Shown here: piece by piece, positions 39,605-47,702 of the stretch | Layout of the letters: every line of letters starts with the position of its first letter | Numbering within the stretch: the first letter of the stretch is position 1 | From: a bacterium | GTDB lineage: Bacteria; Bacteroidota; Bacteroidia; Chitinophagales; Saprospiraceae | Length of the DNA: 64,000 nucleotides | Direction: 5' to 3' | Assembly: GCA_024742755.1 (NCBI GenBank) | Contig: JANSXW010000002.1 | Coordinates: 1 to 64,000, forward strand | Program-made: the position numbers and the translations under genes | Notes under the pieces: generated by a model | Told to the model about the DNA's origin: nothing | The model's database searches: none | Seen by the model: the letters and a program-made list of their open reading frames with translations, nothing else

Positions 39605-40354
39605 ATGCTAAAGGAAGAACGGCAGAGCATGATTCTGGAAATCATTAATCTGCGGAACAAAATCAAGTCTACGGAGCTGAGCGATCACCTGGGTGTCTCG
39701 GAGGATACCGTGCGGCGCGACCTCCGCGAACTGGCAGAAGGCGGCTTCATCAAGAAGGTACACGGGGGCGCGCTGGCCAACCCTAAAACGCCGGAGGCTG
39801 TCCACCGTCAAAACGGCACCCCAAGCCCGGAGGCCACGCTTATCGCTCAGAAAGCGACCACCCTGCTGCGGGATGGCATGGTGCTGCTCCTAGACGGCGG
39901 GCCGGTCACGCTATCCCTCATCGACCAAATCCCGGCAGAACTGGAGCTCACCATCTTCACCAACGCCATCGCTGCTGCCGAACGCCTGGCCACCCTCGCC
40001 AACATCAGCACCTACCTGCTGGGCGGAAAAATAACAGGCCGCAACCGCCTCACCGCCGGCGTGGAAGTGGTTCGGGCTATCGAAGAACTGCACGCTGACC
40101 TCTGCCTGATCAACGCCTCAAGCCTGCACGAAACCATAGGGCTCACAAGCAATAACCGGGACATCGCGATCGTCAAACGGGCCATGATCGCCTCTGCCGC
40201 CCGCACCGCCGTATGCTGCCCCTCTGAGCACCTCGGGCAAATACAGCCTTTTAAAGTGGCGAAACTCAATGGGTTTTCCACGCTGATCACCGATCTGCTG
40301 CCCGAAGATAATGCCCTGCACGCCATGAATGGGCAGGGCTTGCAAATCCTCTAA
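39605..40354 (+). CDS. DeoR/GlpR-type transcriptional regulator
   Basis: 249 residues. The N-terminal helix-turn-helix spans about 6-60 (MILEIINLRNKIKSTELSD, then HLGVSEDTVRRDLRELAEGGFI and KKVHGGAL, the family's RRDL signature). The DeoRC sensor domain follows (LLRDGMVLLLDGGPVTLSLI; ELTIFTNAIAAAERLA; YLLGGKITGRNRLTAG), and it resembles sugar-phosphate-binding isomerase folds. Such regulators usually respond to a phosphorylated sugar. It is the first gene of a plus-strand operon with GH92, CBM9-like and isomerase-like genes, and divergent from the beta-mannosidase operon, so it may control both in response to mannose-6-phosphate or a similar ligand; that is inference. Confidence 0.92.
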   Translation: MLKEERQSMILEIINLRNKIKSTELSDHLGVSEDTVRRDLRELAEGGFIKKVHGGALANPKTPEAVHRQNGTPSPEATLIAQKATTLLRDGMVLLLDGGPVTLSLIDQIPAELELTIFTNAIAAAERLATLANISTYLLGGKITGRNRLTAGVEVVRAIEELHADLCLINASSLHETIGLTSNNRDIAIVKRAMIASAARTAVCCPSEHLGQIQPFKVAKLNGFSTLITDLLPEDNALHAMNGQGLQIL

Positions 40355-40372
40355 TCCAAAAACAATCGCTAC

Positions 40373-42661
40373 ATGCACGCAAAACGATACCTCCTGAAAT
40401 GCATTTGCCTGATCGCCCCGCTGCTTGTTACCTTGAGCACGCAGGCGCAGTCCCCTTCCGACTGGGTCAACCCGTTCATTGGCACCTCCAACTTCGGTGC
40501 CACCCATCCCGGCGCACAGTACCCGCATGCCCTGGCTTCCGTTACGCCTTTTAATGTAGCCTTCCGGGAAGGGGCAGAGAACCCCATCGAGAAGGATGCG
40601 GGCTGGAACTCCCGGTCCTACATTCAGGAGAACGGCTTCCTCACCGGCTTCAGCCATGCCAACCTCAGTGGCGTGGGCTGCCCGGAACTGGGGGTGCTGC
40701 TCCTGATGCCTACCACCGGTGAGCGCCGCTTCAACCCTGAAGAGTATGGTAGTACCTACCGGGACGAGGAAGCCGAACCGGGCTACTACAGCTGCCACCT
40801 CGATGAATACGGCATCAAAGCGGAAGTAAGCAGCACCCTGCGCACTGGTATCAGCCGTTATACTTTCCCGGCGGGCCAATCGCACATCCTGCTCAACCTC
40901 GGGCTGGGGCTGACCAACGAAACCGGCGGCATGGTCAAAGTGAACTCCCCTCAGGAAGTGGAAGGCTACCGGATGATAGGCACCTTCTGCTACAATCCGG
41001 AGGATGTGCGCCCGGTCTACTTTGTGGCACAGCTCAGCCGACCGGCTCAATCCTTCGGCACCTGGAAAAAAATGCCCGAGTACAAAGGCCCCGAAGGCGA
41101 GTGGACGAAGTACAACAATACCTGGAAACCCTACGAAGGCTTCCTGCAGGAAATGGCTGGCGATGAGGTGGGCGCTTACTTTTCTTTCGATACGGAAGCC
41201 GGCGAGGCCATTGAGGTCAAGCTTGGCATTTCCTACGTCAGTATTGAGAATGCCCGGGCCAACCTGGAGGCCGAACAGCCCGGCTTTGATTTTGAAGGCG
41301 TCCGTAAAGCCAGCAAAGACCGCTGGGACGAACTCCTGGGCCGGGCCAAGGTGAAAGGCACAGACGAGCAGAAAACCCTGTTCTATACCGCCCTCTACCA
41401 CAGCCTCATCCACCCCAACATCCTACAGGACGTGAACGGGGAATACCCCCTCATGGGGCAGCCGGGCGTGGGCAAAATGGAAGGCGGGCGCAACCGGTAC
41501 ACTGTCTTTTCCCTGTGGGATACCTACCGGAATGTCCACCCCCTGCTCAGCCTCCTCTATCCCGACCTGCAGGAAGAGATGGTGCAGACGATGGTGGACA
41601 TGTACGAAGAAAGCGGCTGGCTGCCCAAATGGGAGCTCCTGAGCATGGAAACCAATGTGATGGTAGGCGACCCCGGCACTCCCGTGATTGCCGATACCTA
41701 TCTGCGGGGCATCAGAGGGTTTGATATTGAGAAAGCCTACGCCGCTGCCTGGAAAGCCGCCACCACTCCGGAAGCGGACAACCTGCTGCGCCCGGACTTT
41801 GACGCCTACGCCCGGCTGGGGTATGTGCCTATGGACGGGGAAAACCTCTACGGCGGCAGCGTGTCTACCGCATTGGAATACTACCTTTCAGACTGGACGC
41901 TGGCCCAACTGGCCAAGGCCCTGGGCAAAACGGAAGATGCCCAACTGCTGGAAAACCGGGCCAAAGGGTACCTCCACTACTTCGACCCCGAAACCGGCAT
42001 GCTGCGCCCCAAATATGCAGACGGGCGCTTCTACGAAAACTTTGACCCCGAAGAGGGCAAAAACTTCGAGCCGGTTACAGGATTTGTAGAGGGTACGGCC
42101 TGGCAATACCGCTTTTATGTCCCCCATGACATCCCCTTCCTCATTGACACCCTGGGCGGAGGTGATGCCTTTATCGAAGCCCTGACCACCTGCTTTGCCG
42201 ATGATCAGTACGATGTAGCCAACGAACCGGACATTACCTACCCGTTCCTTTACAACTATGTGCCTGGCGCTGAATGGCGCACGCAGCAACAGGTATTGGA
42301 CATCATCGGCCAACACTACACCAATACCCCCGGCGGCATTCCCGGCAATGACGATACCGGCACCCTCTCCACCTGGCTCGCCTTCAGCATGATGGGGCTC
42401 TACCCCGTTTGCCCGGCAGATATGGACTATGCGGTATTCACCCCTGCCCTGGAAGAAGTCCGCCTGAAATTGCACCCTGACTACTACCCGGGCGGGGAAC
42501 TCGTGATACAGGCGCCCCGCAAAACACCCGACGCTATTTACATCAAAAAAGCCCGCTATGAAGGGCAACCTCTTGAGCGGCTGTTCCTGAGCCACCAAAA
42601 GCTGGTGGAAGGCGGCACGCTCCAACTCGACCTTACGGCCAAACCTAAAAAGAAGCAATAA
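40373..42661 (+). CDS. GH92 family alpha-mannosidase (third of three), secreted
   Basis: 762 residues with a type-I signal peptide (YLLKCICLIAPLLVTLSTQAQ) rather than a lipobox. GH92 motifs: WVNPFIGTSNFGATHPGAQYP, TGFSHANLSGVGCPELG, YTVFSLWDTYRNVHPLLSLLYP, WLPKWELLSMETNVMVGDPG. The acid loop FVEGTAWQYRFYVPHD has Glu573, and the base loop GNDDTGTLSTWLAFSMMGLYPVCP has Asp660 and Asp661. All catalytic positions look intact, so an active exo-alpha-mannosidase is expected. It lies 18 bp after the regulator and shares a TAATG stop/start overlap with the CBM9-like gene, so the operon is translationally coupled. Confidence 0.93.
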   Translation: MHAKRYLLKCICLIAPLLVTLSTQAQSPSDWVNPFIGTSNFGATHPGAQYPHALASVTPFNVAFREGAENPIEKDAGWNSRSYIQENGFLTGFSHANLSGVGCPELGVLLLMPTTGERRFNPEEYGSTYRDEEAEPGYYSCHLDEYGIKAEVSSTLRTGISRYTFPAGQSHILLNLGLGLTNETGGMVKVNSPQEVEGYRMIGTFCYNPEDVRPVYFVAQLSRPAQSFGTWKKMPEYKGPEGEWTKYNNTWKPYEGFLQEMAGDEVGAYFSFDTEAGEAIEVKLGISYVSIENARANLEAEQPGFDFEGVRKASKDRWDELLGRAKVKGTDEQKTLFYTALYHSLIHPNILQDVNGEYPLMGQPGVGKMEGGRNRYTVFSLWDTYRNVHPLLSLLYPDLQEEMVQTMVDMYEESGWLPKWELLSMETNVMVGDPGTPVIADTYLRGIRGFDIEKAYAAAWKAATTPEADNLLRPDFDAYARLGYVPMDGENLYGGSVSTALEYYLSDWTLAQLAKALGKTEDAQLLENRAKGYLHYFDPETGMLRPKYADGRFYENFDPEEGKNFEPVTGFVEGTAWQYRFYVPHDIPFLIDTLGGGDAFIEALTTCFADDQYDVANEPDITYPFLYNYVPGAEWRTQQQVLDIIGQHYTNTPGGIPGNDDTGTLSTWLAFSMMGLYPVCPADMDYAVFTPALEEVRLKLHPDYYPGGELVIQAPRKTPDAIYIKKARYEGQPLERLFLSHQKLVEGGTLQLDLTAKPKKKQ

Positions 42662-43743
42662 TGATAAAGCACATTAGACTTTTGATAGCCTTGATGACGG
42701 TGCCTGCCGGCCTGTTCGCACAGCAACACGATCTCTACCAATTCAGCCCCCGGCAGTACGTCTGCCAGTACGTGGAAAGCCCGCTTACCATTGATGGCAA
42801 ACTAGATGAAAAAGCGTGGAAACAAGCGGAATCCACAGATAAATTCATGGATATAGAAGGTACGATCAGGCCCCTGCCCTACTACGACACAAGGGCAAAA
42901 ATGCTCTGGGATTCCCAATACTTCTACATCGCAGCAGAGCTGGAAGAGCCCCACCTTTGGGCCACTTACGACCAACGAGACATGGTCATTTTCCATGAGA
43001 ATGACTTTGAGGTATTCATTGATCCGGATGGGGACAGCCACCACTACTACGAGCTCGAAATCAATGCCCTGGGCACGCTTTGGGACCTCATCCTCACCCG
43101 CCCCTACCGCGATGGCGGGCAACCCGTTGACGCCTGGGACATCAAAGGGCTGCAATCCGGCATACACCTCAACGGCACCCTCAACAACCCGGCTGATGAA
43201 GACGAAGGGTGGACCGTCGAACTGGCCTTCCCCTGGTCGGTACTGGAAGAACTGGCTCCGCACCCCGGCCCGCCCATCGATCAGGAAATCTGGAGGGTCA
43301 ACTTTTCCAGGGTGCAGTGGCGCACCGAATCGAAAGACGGCCAATACGTAAAAGAAAAGGACCCCGCCACCGGACAACCCTACCCGGAGCACAACTGGGT
43401 GTGGTCTCCACAGGGCGCGATCGCCATGCATCAGCCGGAAACCTGGGGGCTGGTACAGTTTTCCACTACCTCTGTGGGCAAGCGGGCGCGGTTCAACGGG
43501 CAGCCCAACCTGGAAGCCATCCGCTGGCAACTGCGGCAGCTTTACTACAAGCAGCACGCCTGGAAGGAAGCCAATGGCACCTTCACCGATGACCCTGGTC
43601 AGCTGGGGCTGGAAGGCGAGCCCATTCAGGTCATCGCCGGCGCCGACTTCTTCCTCGCCACTTACGAGCTGGGCGGCCTGAAACTACGGATACGGGAAGA
43701 TGGAAAACTGGACCTCCTGCAGCCCAAGGAAGACGAGGAGTAA
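42661..43743 (+). CDS. Secreted CBM9-like carbohydrate-binding protein
   Basis: 360 residues. Signal peptide MIKHIRLLIALMTVPAGLFAQ. The rest is a single family-9-like binding domain: PLTIDGKLDEKAWKQAESTDKF, TRAKMLWDSQYFYIAAELEEP, ENDFEVFIDPDGDSHHYYELEINALG, a Trp-rich VELAFPWSVL segment and NWVWSPQGAIAMHQPETWGLVQF. A coil-rich tail of about 90 residues (QPNLEAIRWQLRQLYYKQHAW) follows. No catalytic residues are known for this family; it probably binds the same glycan that the GH92 enzyme attacks. Its ATG overlaps the GH92 stop by one base, and the next gene starts 11 bp later. Confidence 0.88.
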   Translation: MIKHIRLLIALMTVPAGLFAQQHDLYQFSPRQYVCQYVESPLTIDGKLDEKAWKQAESTDKFMDIEGTIRPLPYYDTRAKMLWDSQYFYIAAELEEPHLWATYDQRDMVIFHENDFEVFIDPDGDSHHYYELEINALGTLWDLILTRPYRDGGQPVDAWDIKGLQSGIHLNGTLNNPADEDEGWTVELAFPWSVLEELAPHPGPPIDQEIWRVNFSRVQWRTESKDGQYVKEKDPATGQPYPEHNWVWSPQGAIAMHQPETWGLVQFSTTSVGKRARFNGQPNLEAIRWQLRQLYYKQHAWKEANGTFTDDPGQLGLEGEPIQVIAGADFFLATYELGGLKLRIREDGKLDLLQPKEDEE

Positions 43744-43754
43744 ACGAACCACGA

Positions 43755-45386
43755 ATGCTACAATCGCCCTACATAGAAGTACCGGAATCAGAAGGCGCCT
43801 GCTGGGGCAGCTGGCCTGCCATTGGCAAAGCCCTGCAACAGCACCTGAAGCAACCGGGCAAAGCCAGGACCATTCTGGCGGTGGAATGCTACCCGGGCAC
43901 TTATGCCAATATTGACATGGGCTTCCTGAAGTCAACCCTTTCGCCCAATGTGGTGTGCCGGGCAGAAGACCTTTTCCTGGAAGAAAATGAAATCCGGCAG
44001 CGCATTGGGCCGGGCTTTGCCAAAACGCCGAGAGCAGATGCCAACCTGCCAACAACCATTGCTTCCTATTTTGACCCTCAGAAGCTGGCCTCCATTCAGG
44101 AGACCATTGCGGAGATTGAAACCGGCATCATCCTCGTCCACGGTGTGGGGGCGCACCTGATCGCGCAGCCCGATGTGCTGGTCTATTCCGATGTTTCCCG
44201 TTACGAACTGATTCAGCGGCTCAGGCGGAAAGACATCACCAATATCGGTGTGGACAACCGGGAGCTGAGCTACGACCTGCAGTATGCCTGGAGCTACTTC
44301 ATCGACTGGCCCCTTGGTGACCATATCAAGCAGCAACTGCTTCCTTCCTGCGACTACATACTGGAAACCAACAACTGGCAGCGCCCGAAAATGGTGGCAG
44401 GGGATGCCATCAGAAGAGGGTTTGAGCTGGCCCTTGAGCGCCCGGTCTACCCTTCTCCGTTTTTTGACCCGGAGCTATGGGATGAAACCAGCCCGCAGCA
44501 GCAGCCGGGCGAGCTGGGCGTCAATTTTCACCTGCGGGTAGAAGAAGACAACCTGCTTTTCAAGATTTGCGATCAGTTGATTGAAGCGCCGGTCGTTAAC
44601 CTGTTGTTCTACAACTCCGAAGCGTTCCTGGGGGCAGGTATCCGCCAAATCTACGGTGACCGGCTGCCCTTTTACATTCAGTTTTTTGACCACCTGCAGC
44701 AGCAAATTCCCGATATCAATTACTACCCGGACCCTGCGATGATGGCCCGGCACTTTGGCAAGACCGCCCGGCACAAGGACTATTACTACGCAGTCAGGGC
44801 GCATAAAAACGCCACGATTCTGGCAGGCGCAGGGGCTGATGCCAAAGATGTGGCCGTAGCGCAGCAGGAATACCCGAGCGCTAAAGAATGGATAGGGCTG
44901 CTGCAAGCCATTGCACTCCAAAAAGGTTCGGTAGCCTGCATCCCGTCGGGCGTGGTGCACAGTACAGGCACCGGCTGCCAGCTGCTCAACATCGGCATTG
45001 CCTCCCCCTTTTTCAGGCAGCACCTCGTCAGCAAAAAGACCGGCAAAAGACCGCACCTGAGCGCACCCGGCGAAAACATCGCCAGCCCCTTGCAAGCACT
45101 GCCTCCTGCTTTGGCCCGGCCTGCGTCCCTGGAAAGTGTGCCCTATGAGGACTCCTTTATGGAACTGCAACAATTACCGGGGGGCAAACAATTGGAATTG
45201 AAAGACGCGAACCAGGTCCGGGCAATCTGTGTGGTGGAAGGCACCTCTGCCTGGCTCACGTACGGCGAAGGCGACCGTTATCAGCTGCTGTTTGGGCAAG
45301 TGGTGCTGCTGCCTGCCCGTCTGCAGCGGCTGGCCTGGGAAGCACCGCCCGGTACCACTGCTATCCTGATCACCATTAAGCCCTGA
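43755..45386 (+). CDS. Class I mannose-6-phosphate isomerase-like protein with altered metal site
   Basis: 543 residues with no signal peptide. It has the two-part layout of the long Bacteroidota isomerase-like proteins. The N-terminal half has a kinase-like look without a P-loop (GACWGSWPAIGKAL; ILAVECYPGTY; GVGAHLIAQPDVLVYSDVSRYE; DNRELSYDLQYAWSYFIDWPLGDHIK). The C-terminal half is cupin-like (RPVYPSPFFDPELW; LPFYIQFFDHL; ACIPSGVVHSTGTGCQLLNIG, His402). Where family members have a Q-x-H metal pair before a Pro, this protein reads N322-Y-Y324-P325, so two zinc ligands appear missing. It may be a non-catalytic or changed-specificity relative. Last gene of the DeoR-led operon; its TGA abuts the LacI gene's stop. 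Confidence 0.78.
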   Translation: MLQSPYIEVPESEGACWGSWPAIGKALQQHLKQPGKARTILAVECYPGTYANIDMGFLKSTLSPNVVCRAEDLFLEENEIRQRIGPGFAKTPRADANLPTTIASYFDPQKLASIQETIAEIETGIILVHGVGAHLIAQPDVLVYSDVSRYELIQRLRRKDITNIGVDNRELSYDLQYAWSYFIDWPLGDHIKQQLLPSCDYILETNNWQRPKMVAGDAIRRGFELALERPVYPSPFFDPELWDETSPQQQPGELGVNFHLRVEEDNLLFKICDQLIEAPVVNLLFYNSEAFLGAGIRQIYGDRLPFYIQFFDHLQQQIPDINYYPDPAMMARHFGKTARHKDYYYAVRAHKNATILAGAGADAKDVAVAQQEYPSAKEWIGLLQAIALQKGSVACIPSGVVHSTGTGCQLLNIGIASPFFRQHLVSKKTGKRPHLSAPGENIASPLQALPPALARPASLESVPYEDSFMELQQLPGGKQLELKDANQVRAICVVEGTSAWLTYGEGDRYQLLFGQVVLLPARLQRLAWEAPPGTTAILITIKP

Positions 45387-46472
45387 TCAGACCACGAGGG
45401 CGTACTTGTCCTCCCGTTCGAGGTAGTATTTTGCGTTCTCCGCCACTACGATATCCAGCGGCAGGTGCTGAATGGCGTCCACCTCCTTGTCAAAAATGAG
45501 TTTCTGCACGACGCTCGTCAGGCTGAGGTAGCCCTGCTCCACGGGGTTTTGATTAATCAGAAACTGAATGGCCCCTTTTTTCAGGTAAGCAATGTTTTCC
45601 GGCAGGAGGTCGAAGCCCACGATGCGGATATCCTGCAGGGCCTCCTGCCCCAGCGCGTCCAGTATTTTATAGGCCCGGGAGTTGGTCACAAAAAAGCCTT
45701 TCACATCAGGCTGTTCCCGCAGGAGCTCAAGCAGGAAAGCCCGCAGAGCCGCTTTGTTTTCAAACGCCTCAAAAACCACTTTTTCCACCCGGTTGCGGTT
45801 GCCCATGCCCTGCGCCTGAAAGTAATCCTCCAGCCCCTGAGCCTTGTCGGAAAGGTGTTTGGCGTTAGCCGGTTCTTTAGATAGGTTGACCACCGCTACC
45901 CGGCCGGCCGGCCCCATGCTAAAGCTCAGCAGTTTGCCTGCCAGGACCCCGCTTTGGTAAGAATTCTGGCCAACGTAGGTCAGCACATTCTCCCCTGAAA
46001 GCTCTGTATTGAACAGGGACACGGTAATGCCAAGCCGGGCGCAGGCTTCGAGCAATTCATTGGCGGCCTTCAGGAAGACCGGTGGGAAGACGATGGCTTC
46101 AGGACTGGCTTTAAGCGCCACTTTAGCTTTTCTGGCAAAATCAGTCTGGTCAAAAAGGTTGAAATAATACTGGTCGAGCTCCACCCCATAGTGCTTTACC
46201 GAATGCCAGGCTTTGTTCACCCCAACATTGGGCAACTCCCAGTAAGGGTCAATGCCGGGGTCTGGCAGGAGCAAGGCGATACGCATGACCCTGCGGGTGG
46301 CCAGGGTGCGGGCGATGATATTGGGCTCATAGCCCAACTCTTCCATCACGGCTTTCACTCTTGCCCGTTTCTCCGGCGAAACGTTCCCTCTGTTGTGAAT
46401 AACCCGGTCAACAGTGCCCGTGGAGACTTTTGCTTTTTTAGCAATGTCTTTGATTCGAATTCGATTTCCCAT
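45387..46472 (-). CDS. LacI family transcriptional regulator
   Basis: 361 residues from the ATG at 46472; twelve more codons upstream are open but would displace the HTH from the N-terminus. The HTH is RIKDIAKKAKVSTGTVDRVI with the hinge GYEPNIIARTLATRR. A periplasmic-binding-protein-like sensor domain follows (MRIALLLPDPGIDPYWELPN; AIVFPPVFLKAANELLEAC; YVGQNSYQSGVLAGKLL; VKGFFVTNSRAYKILDALG; IRIVGFDLLPENIAYLKKG). The TVDRVIHNRG variant is typical of the sugar-responsive group in Bacteroidota. It is divergent from the ROK kinase operon, which it probably represses. It may also act on its own promoter through inverted repeats at 46504-46528 or 46577-46590. Confidence 0.92.
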   Translation of the reverse strand: MGNRIRIKDIAKKAKVSTGTVDRVIHNRGNVSPEKRARVKAVMEELGYEPNIIARTLATRRVMRIALLLPDPGIDPYWELPNVGVNKAWHSVKHYGVELDQYYFNLFDQTDFARKAKVALKASPEAIVFPPVFLKAANELLEACARLGITVSLFNTELSGENVLTYVGQNSYQSGVLAGKLLSFSMGPAGRVAVVNLSKEPANAKHLSDKAQGLEDYFQAQGMGNRNRVEKVVFEAFENKAALRAFLLELLREQPDVKGFFVTNSRAYKILDALGQEALQDIRIVGFDLLPENIAYLKKGAIQFLINQNPVEQGYLSLTSVVQKLIFDKEVDAIQHLPLDIVVAENAKYYLEREDKYALVV

Positions 46473-46503
46473 TAGTCCTATTAGGTTGTAGCCTATTAAA
46501 ACG

Positions 46504-46528
46504 TGCAACTGCGATCGCTACAGTTGCA
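46504..46528. promoter_or_regulatory. Inverted repeat upstream of the LacI-type gene
   Basis: Arms TGCAACTG (46504-46511) and CAGTTGCA (46521-46528) are perfect 8-bp complements around a 9-bp centre. The site begins 32 bp upstream of the regulator's ATG, a usual place for an autoregulatory operator. A transcript hairpin is the alternative. Confidence 0.45.
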
Positions 46529-46576
46529 ACAGCCGGGTGAGCAGGCGCGGGGCTATAATACGTATAAAATTGGATA

Positions 46577-46590
46577 TGTGTCCGAACACA
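46577..46590. promoter_or_regulatory. Inverted repeat between the LacI-type and ROK genes
   Basis: TGTGTCCGAACACA: 5-bp arms TGTGT/ACACA around a 4-bp centre with CG in the middle, like many LacI-family operators. It sits in the shared control region, about 46 bp upstream of the candidate -7 box for the ROK operon. Confidence 0.4.
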
Positions 46591-46635
46591 GCGTTAAAAT
46601 ATTTCAAATTACTCGCATAAAACTAGAAAAAATTA

Positions 46636-46643
46636 TACTTTTG
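46636..46643 (+). promoter_or_regulatory. Candidate Bacteroidota -7 promoter box for the ROK operon
   Basis: TACTTTTG matches the Bacteroidota -7 consensus TAnnTTTG exactly and lies 65 bp before the ROK start codon in AT-rich DNA. No good TTTG -33 box is at the expected distance, so the call is tentative. Confidence 0.4.
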
Positions 46644-46707
46644 TGGAAGTAAGCCTAATTTTTCAAGTATTGCTTCATCCTTTTGGGGCAGCTAATTCAT
46701 CATCATC

Positions 46708-47661
46708 TTGAGCACACTTGCGCTAGGCGTAGACATCGGAGGGACGAGCACTAAGCTAAGCTTGGTGGACCGTTCGGGTGCGATCTTGCAGCGTTCTGCA
46801 TTTCCCACACAGGGGAATGGCCAAACGGACTACCCCACTGCCCTGGTGGATGCGGTGCAAAAACTGTTGCAATATGCGCCTTACCCCCTTGAAGGCATCG
46901 GCGTAGGTGCTCCCGGTTGTGACCCTGTTTCCGGCTATATCAGCTATGCGGTCAACCTTCCTTTTTCTGCTCCATTCCCGATCCGGGATTTTTTGTCAGA
47001 AAAACTGTGTGCGCACACAGTATTGGTAAAGGACTCTACAGCTGCTGCATTGGGGGAAAAAATGTGGGGCGGTGCCCGGCAGATGGAGAACTTCGTCCTG
47101 GTGGCACTGGGCACAGGCCTGGGCAGTGCTTTTTACATCAACGGGAAAATCGTGGAGGGCGGGCACGGGCTGGCCAGCGAACTGGGCCATACGATTGCAG
47201 TGCCGGACGGGCGGAAGTGCTCCTGCGGGCGCAACGGCTGCCTGGAGACCTACGTCTCCGCAACCGGGCTGCGCAGGACCTGCCAGGCTTTGATGGGCCA
47301 GGAAATCATCCCCAGTGCACTGCGGGAGCTGCCCCAATCGGCACTGACTGCCAAGACCATTGCGCTGGCAGCAAAGGAAGGCGACCCCCTTGCACAGATG
47401 GCACTTGAAGATCTATCCCGGCGGCTGGGCCATGCGCTTGCGGCTGTGGTTTTGCAGATAGACCCCGAAGGCATTTTCTTATCCGGAGGGCTTGCCAATG
47501 CCGGGCCCATGCTGGCCGAGCGCGTAGCACACCACATGAACGCACAGCTCCTGCCGGCATTCCGGGGCAAGGTAAAAGTAGAAGTTTCCCGTTTGGGTGC
47601 AGATACAGCAGGGACACTGGGCGCAGCCGCACAGGTTTACCTTGGCACCCCGGTCACATAA
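46708..47661 (+). CDS. ROK family sugar kinase (glucokinase / N-acetylglucosamine kinase type)
   Basis: 317 residues. The start is TTG at 46708: an in-frame TAA at 46693 closes the frame and no ATG or GTG lies between. The N-terminus has the phosphate-binding LALGVDIGGTSTKLSLVD. GIGVGAPGCDPVSG, VLVKDSTAAALGE and LVALGTGLGSAFYINGKIV are family motifs. The zinc site is CSCGRNGCLETYVSATGL, preceded by the ELGH substrate motif, as in sugar kinases rather than repressors, and there is no HTH. It should phosphorylate glucose, mannose or GlcNAc in the cytoplasm. Next to NagB and GH20, GlcNAc is a plausible substrate. First gene of the operon; 41 bp precede the NagB fusion. Confidence 0.92.
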   Translation: MSTLALGVDIGGTSTKLSLVDRSGAILQRSAFPTQGNGQTDYPTALVDAVQKLLQYAPYPLEGIGVGAPGCDPVSGYISYAVNLPFSAPFPIRDFLSEKLCAHTVLVKDSTAAALGEKMWGGARQMENFVLVALGTGLGSAFYINGKIVEGGHGLASELGHTIAVPDGRKCSCGRNGCLETYVSATGLRRTCQALMGQEIIPSALRELPQSALTAKTIALAAKEGDPLAQMALEDLSRRLGHALAAVVLQIDPEGIFLSGGLANAGPMLAERVAHHMNAQLLPAFRGKVKVEVSRLGADTAGTLGAAAQVYLGTPVT

Positions 47662-47702
47662 ACAAAAAAGAAGAAATCAAAACCGAAAACTCAAGTTCAC
47701 TT

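Noticed and set aside
40118-41413. 431-codon minus-strand frame across the DeoR and GH92 genes
   Set aside because: It crosses two well-supported plus-strand genes and their short gap and shows no family features.
46511-46518. GCGATCGC octamer (HIP1-like palindrome)
   Set aside because: It is short, self-complementary by chance and not repeated in the way the cyanobacterial HIP1 element is; it only forms part of a spacer between repeat arms.
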